Assembly (NCBI GenBank): GCA_024626585.1
Contig: JANKJI010000963.1
Location: 1 to 10,207, forward strand
Origin: Ginkgo biloba
Taxonomy: Eukaryota; Streptophyta; Ginkgoopsida; Ginkgoales; Ginkgoaceae
DNA: 10,207 nt
Direction: 5' to 3'
Shown here: piece by piece, positions 6,736-10,207 of the stretch
How the letters are laid out: each line of letters starts with the position of its first letter
Position numbering within the stretch: the first letter of the stretch is position 1
Notes under the pieces: model-generated
Databases searched by the model: none
Seen by the model: the letters and a program-made list of their open reading frames with translations, nothing else
Told to the model about the DNA's origin: nothing
Position numbers and translations under genes: made by a program

Positions 6736-6971
6736 AATTAATAATAATTGATATGTTGAAAAAAAAAGTGGAATTCTTTTTTTATTTTTATTTTTGCAAG
6801 AAATGATTCATCGTGATGAAAATTAATAATAATTGATATGCTGTTTAAAAAATATATAAAGTTACGAAATATGCAACATAAAATAAAACAAGCATAACCT
6901 AAAAGCAAGGAAATATAATATAATTTAATCAAGTGGATTTCCCTTTTTTATGTTTGCAAGAAAGATCATTT
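6736..6971. repeat. Local duplication with an exact 20-mer and a diverged second half
   Basis: An identical 20-base AT-rich segment starts at 6736 and 6821. Copy A continues to a GTGGAATTC, T-rich, TTTGCAAGAAATGATTCA block at 6769-6811. Copy B has a related GTGGATTTCCC, T-rich, TTTGCAAGAAAGATCATTT block at 6933-6971. About 75 extra bases lie between the two landmarks in copy B. This suggests a duplication followed by an insertion in B or a deletion in A. Confidence 0.6.
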
Positions 6972-7316
6972 AGCACTTTTGAGGATTTGATGAAATGTAA
7001 TATTGATAATCCTATTGCCAAATATTAAAAACAGACATATAAAAACCCCGGAGAAAATTACATAATCAAATATTTAAATAATTCCATAAATTTAGTAAAT
7101 GCTACCTCCAAAAGTGATATCCGATGAGAACAACAAGATCAACTCTGAATGTGCTATACAAATTAATGCAAATTGCACAAACAAACTCAACAGTTGACTC
7201 AGGCTTAACATGATTTACTAACAGAATTCAATGCCAAGTGAGGATCAGTTCTATTTCAATTTCCATTAACCAATGCAAAGTTGCCCAAGTAATGCTCTGT
7301 TATGGAGTGCTATTGA

Positions 7317-7360
7317 ATCTAATAGATGATTATGTACATGATCGGATCTAATAGATGATT
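7317..7360. repeat. Exact 15-bp direct repeat, offset 29
   Basis: ATCTAATAGATGATT occurs at 7317-7331 and 7346-7360, separated by a 14-base spacer. It is a small local duplication in non-coding sequence. Confidence 0.7.
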
Positions 7361-7767
7361 GAGGAAATTTCATGTCATTAAATCACCCAGATACGAACAC
7401 AACGTATGCTGGAAAATGTAATATACTGCGAGAGAGATGAAATAATTGAACGAAGAAAAAAAAATTATTGGATGCCAATTAAGACGAAAAAAGGATTTTG
7501 ATCGCATACGATTTAGTGGAGAAAAAAACTCCAACCCAAGAAATAAACAATATAATGGGGCATGACGCATGACGAAACAAAAACTTGTCACATTAAAAAA
7601 AAAATTGTTCAACAAAAGGAAAAATACAAATATCCAATATTACATATTACAGAAAATATCAAAGAACGTTCCTTTGAGAGAGCAATTTATCGAGGAAGCA
7701 CATCTTAAAACAATGATAAGTGTTCTGCAGCAAACAATTTAAATGAAATCCATTAACTGAATTTAAT

Positions 7768-7803
7768 GACATAAGAAACGTGTCAGACATAAGAAACACG
7801 CGA
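7768..7803. repeat. Two 18-bp imperfect tandem units
   Basis: GACATAAGAAAC occurs at 7768-7779 and 7786-7797, exactly 18 bases apart. It is followed in the two copies by GTGTCA and ACGCGA. This is a two-copy tandem repeat. Confidence 0.55.
7778..7784 (+). promoter_or_regulatory. ACGTGTC (ABRE-like) motif
   Basis: ACGTGTC matches the abscisic-acid-response core ACGTGKC recognised by plant bZIP factors. A second copy lies reversed at 9432-9438, and an ACACGTG E/G-box-like site at 7871-7877. Single 7-mers arise by chance often, and no transcription start is known nearby, so this is only a motif match. Confidence 0.2.
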
Positions 7804-9874
7804 TTGATTAGATAGTTTGTACGAATAAATTTAAATGTAAAACCTATACATAATATTGAGAGAAGCTGCTACACGTGATTGAAGCTAACTAAATGTAAAA
7901 AAACCATGAAATACTTCTCACTTTGGCATCCATGGAGCAAAAGAGATCTGGATCTCGATATCAGTTAAAGCTTTTAGTGTAACATAAACCCTCAAAAGGA
8001 AGAGACGACCTAAAAAAATTTAGATATTCATTCAGAGGAAAATGGATGGAATAAAATGCATTAAAAATGCAATACAATATGTATTTTACATTTATACCGA
8101 CAAAGTTTACTTCTGCCAATGAACATAAACAACCAAAAAACGATATTAAGGAGCATCCAGGCTCGTGATATAAATTTTATCATCAAATTAGCATTGAAAA
8201 ATAAATCCCTGCAAACCATGAATAAATTGCAACAATGATAATAAACATAAGCCACAATTGCAATCCTTATGAAACCTAGGGTATTAAATACAAATACATA
8301 ATAATTACATTTCGCAAATTGGGTCATCTTGTTGAGCACCATATAAGGGTTAAAACAACTTCTCCCATAGCAGTGAAATTTTTATAACAGATCATGGCAT
8401 GAATATAAAACGATTCTCATATTAATACATAGGCACTCCAGGCAATTAGCACATAAGGAAATTTTTACGGCGAGAAAATACTTCATTAGCTCTGGAGGAA
8501 GAAATCCACATCTGCACATTAATAATAACAACAGTGGTAAATAATAATACTAAAATAAATTACGCCAGCAGAAAGTCATTGAATCTAAATAACCGCATAA
8601 AAGAGGCCCTCAAATTTATCTTTAAATTAAATAGAGAGATTAATAGATGTCCTCCCTAACATAAGGGATTAGCATAAGTTCACACGGCAAAGAACAAGTA
8701 TAAGGGAAGAGAATCCTCCTAGTTGACGTTCCGACATTAAGTGGATTCTTAATGTAAATGGTAAATTGATGGATCAACGAAACAACACGACATATTTCGT
8801 CTAACAATCCATGACATCATAAATATTATAAGAAAAGATTTCTGTTAATCCAAAGTCACCACATTGCCATTAAACAATTGTGCATGCATTCAAACGAGAC
8901 AAGAAATGGAAAAAATTACTTAAGAACACAAGTGCATAAGCAGGAGATTAGTGAAACACCGACCTGTGATATACATCGAGAACTTTAAAAAATAATCCAT
9001 CATCTAATTATGGTTAATATGCATACGAGCAAAACCAAAAGGTATGGAAAAATAAGATTACAGAGAAGAAGTTTGATACCCATAAAATAAATTGTTGTAC
9101 AATCATTTACGATCTGAAATGAAAAATATTACGTTGACAGCATACACTGGGAAGCAAAGAGATAAAATTAGATAATAGAAATACAATTGAAATTTAGATA
9201 ACTCCACCCAGGGCGCAGTTAGGGTAATTAGAGAGAAAATGTAGTAAACTAATGGCAAAATAGCCTAAGAAAACCACATAATTAAATAAGTGAATTCCTC
9301 CTTAAATTTAGTAGATCCGTCAGTATAAATTTGACTTCCATAATACGACAGAAATATAAAAAGACCGTCAAATGGGGGATTGAACCATAATATTCTGTTA
9401 GAGAGAGCGGAATGACGTAGTTCAATAAAAAGACACGTTCCAATTGAATCTTGCACACGATTACTATTTATATAAATTGGAAAATCTAAGAAATAAGCAA
9501 ATTAATTTCAAAATTAGCATTAAAATTAAGACCGAATCACGGCAATGCCAAAACTTCCCTATGATAATATTTCACTGCTCACAAATCATAATAAATTAAA
9601 AAAATATTGACCCCGAAGTTAGGTACCCGATATTTCACGGCCCCTACATTAACGCATTGCTAAACAAAAAATAATAAAACAAGAGCCAATTCCCATTAGC
9701 TGTTATGATAAAGGTTTGTTTCAGCAGTATTTAAAAGAAAAATATAAAATGAATGTGTGTAAAATAACACTATACTCAATACAACTAATTGATAGTAAAA
9801 AAACAAGCAAGTTTAATTGAATCTCTAACGAAAGCTAAAGATCAACCAAATTTAAAAGACGATTGTAAGCAAAT

Positions 9875-9970
9875 TCACCTGCAGACCGATATTAATTCAT
9901 TCAAAAATATCAACACCATGTGAATAGCACGACGAGGACCCCGCAAGTGATCGGTGCTAACAAGAAACAT
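9875..9970 (-). other. GC-rich island with a short minus-strand open frame (possible mini-exon)
   Basis: Positions 9927-9957 are much more GC-rich than their surroundings and hold four CpG sites in 31 bases. On the - strand an ATG at 9970 opens a 31-codon frame ending with TGA at 9877-9875, containing STDHLRGPRRAIHM. Alternatively an AG (9958-9957) and a GT (9916-9915) would bound a 40-base exon, 9956-9917, preceded by a T-rich stretch. I do not recognise the peptide. Either reading is speculative. Confidence 0.15.
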
Positions 9971-10207
9971 AATACAGCATTCTAAATAAAATAATTTAAA
10001 AAATATAAAAAGAAAAAAAAACCTTATGATGGAAAAAATTATAATAGCATTTGCTCATAACATGAATTTAACATACTATAAGAAAATGCTGAAAATACCA
10101 ATGCCCATCGACGAAACAAAACAGAAACGTAACAACAATGAGGACCTATGTTGGGATTGGACCACCTCGGGTTTCTAATGAAAGGAGATAACCTATCTAT
10201 TTATAAA

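Larger units (their letters stand above)
7100..10207 (-). other. CpG-normal, T-rich (on - strand) region: possible intron or flank of a minus-strand gene
   Basis: No retroelement motif or convincing protein was found here. Counting by hand in 7321-8040 gave about 20 CpG sites in 720 bases, close to the number expected for its base content. A 720-base stretch of the retroelement (2041-2760) gave about 5. The + strand is rich in A and poor in T, so the - strand is T-rich, a known property of plant introns on their sense strand. Open frames on the - strand at 7370-7615, 8061-8342 and 9265-9456 are short, hydrophobic and unrecognised, as expected of T-rich non-coding DNA. I infer gene-associated, little-methylated DNA, but an ordinary intergenic segment is possible. 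Exons may lie outside the window. Confidence 0.4.

Noticed and set aside
8061-8342. 93-codon open frame on the - strand, apparently membrane-like
   Set aside because: Apparent membrane segments follow from T-rich codons (Phe, Leu, Ile, Tyr). There is no signal, conserved residue or partner gene.
7037-9330. Possible dispersed repeat between about 7050-7115 and 9265-9330
   Set aside because: Both contain ACATAATYAAAT and AAATTTAGTARAT, but the alignment needs several gaps and is AT-dominated, so chance cannot be excluded.
10198-10207. TATTTATAAA at the window end as a promoter TATA box
   Set aside because: A TATA-like decamer is expected often in such AT-rich DNA, and the downstream sequence needed to judge it is outside the window.

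Overview
The window looks like nuclear DNA of a land plant with a large, transposon-rich genome. It is AT-rich, has no intact protein-coding gene, and carries the worn remains of at least two Ty3/gypsy LTR retrotransposons of the chromodomain-bearing (chromovirus) type. The heavy decay of old copies would suit a gymnosperm, but the sequence alone does not fix the species.

Layout. Positions 1-299 hold the 3' end of a first chromovirus, on the + strand: the integrase C-terminus, a damaged chromodomain region and a G-rich polypurine tract. A candidate LTR starts at 300, and its right edge is lost in AT-rich DNA. Positions 1129-5250 hold a second chromovirus of a different lineage, also on the + strand. 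Its order is 5' LTR (1129-1615), initiator-Met-tRNA-like primer binding site (1618-1630), gag with an altered CCHC zinc knuckle, retropepsin-like protease, integrase C-terminal tail, chromodomain, polypurine tract (4162-4170) and 3' LTR (4171-5250). Reverse transcriptase, RNase H and the integrase catalytic core are absent. The protease linker runs in the same reading frame straight into the integrase tail at about 3720, so this is an internal-deletion derivative. Its two LTRs differ greatly in length because a block of about 590 bp in the 3' LTR (about 4232-4820) is missing from the 5' LTR. That block has a tight cluster of TGACC/GGTCA motifs.

Positions 5251-7100 are AT-rich spacer with two local duplications (5331-5560 and 6736-6971) and no recognisable gene. 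Positions 7100-10207 differ in character. CpG is not depleted, whereas it is about four-fold depleted in the retroelement. The + strand is A-rich and T-poor, so the - strand is T-rich, as plant introns are on their sense strand. I read this as gene-associated DNA, possibly an intron or flank of a minus-strand gene whose main exons lie outside the window. I could not identify a confident exon.

No set of functional genes works together here. Every recognisable coding stretch is a pseudogene with stop codons and frameshifts. Many changes fit C-to-T or G-to-A decay, as expected for methylated, silenced repeats. I found no tRNA, rRNA, CRISPR array or evidence for a new biological system. The most unusual features are the in-frame protease-integrase deletion, the unequal LTR pair with its motif cluster, and the sharp CpG boundary near 6550-7100.
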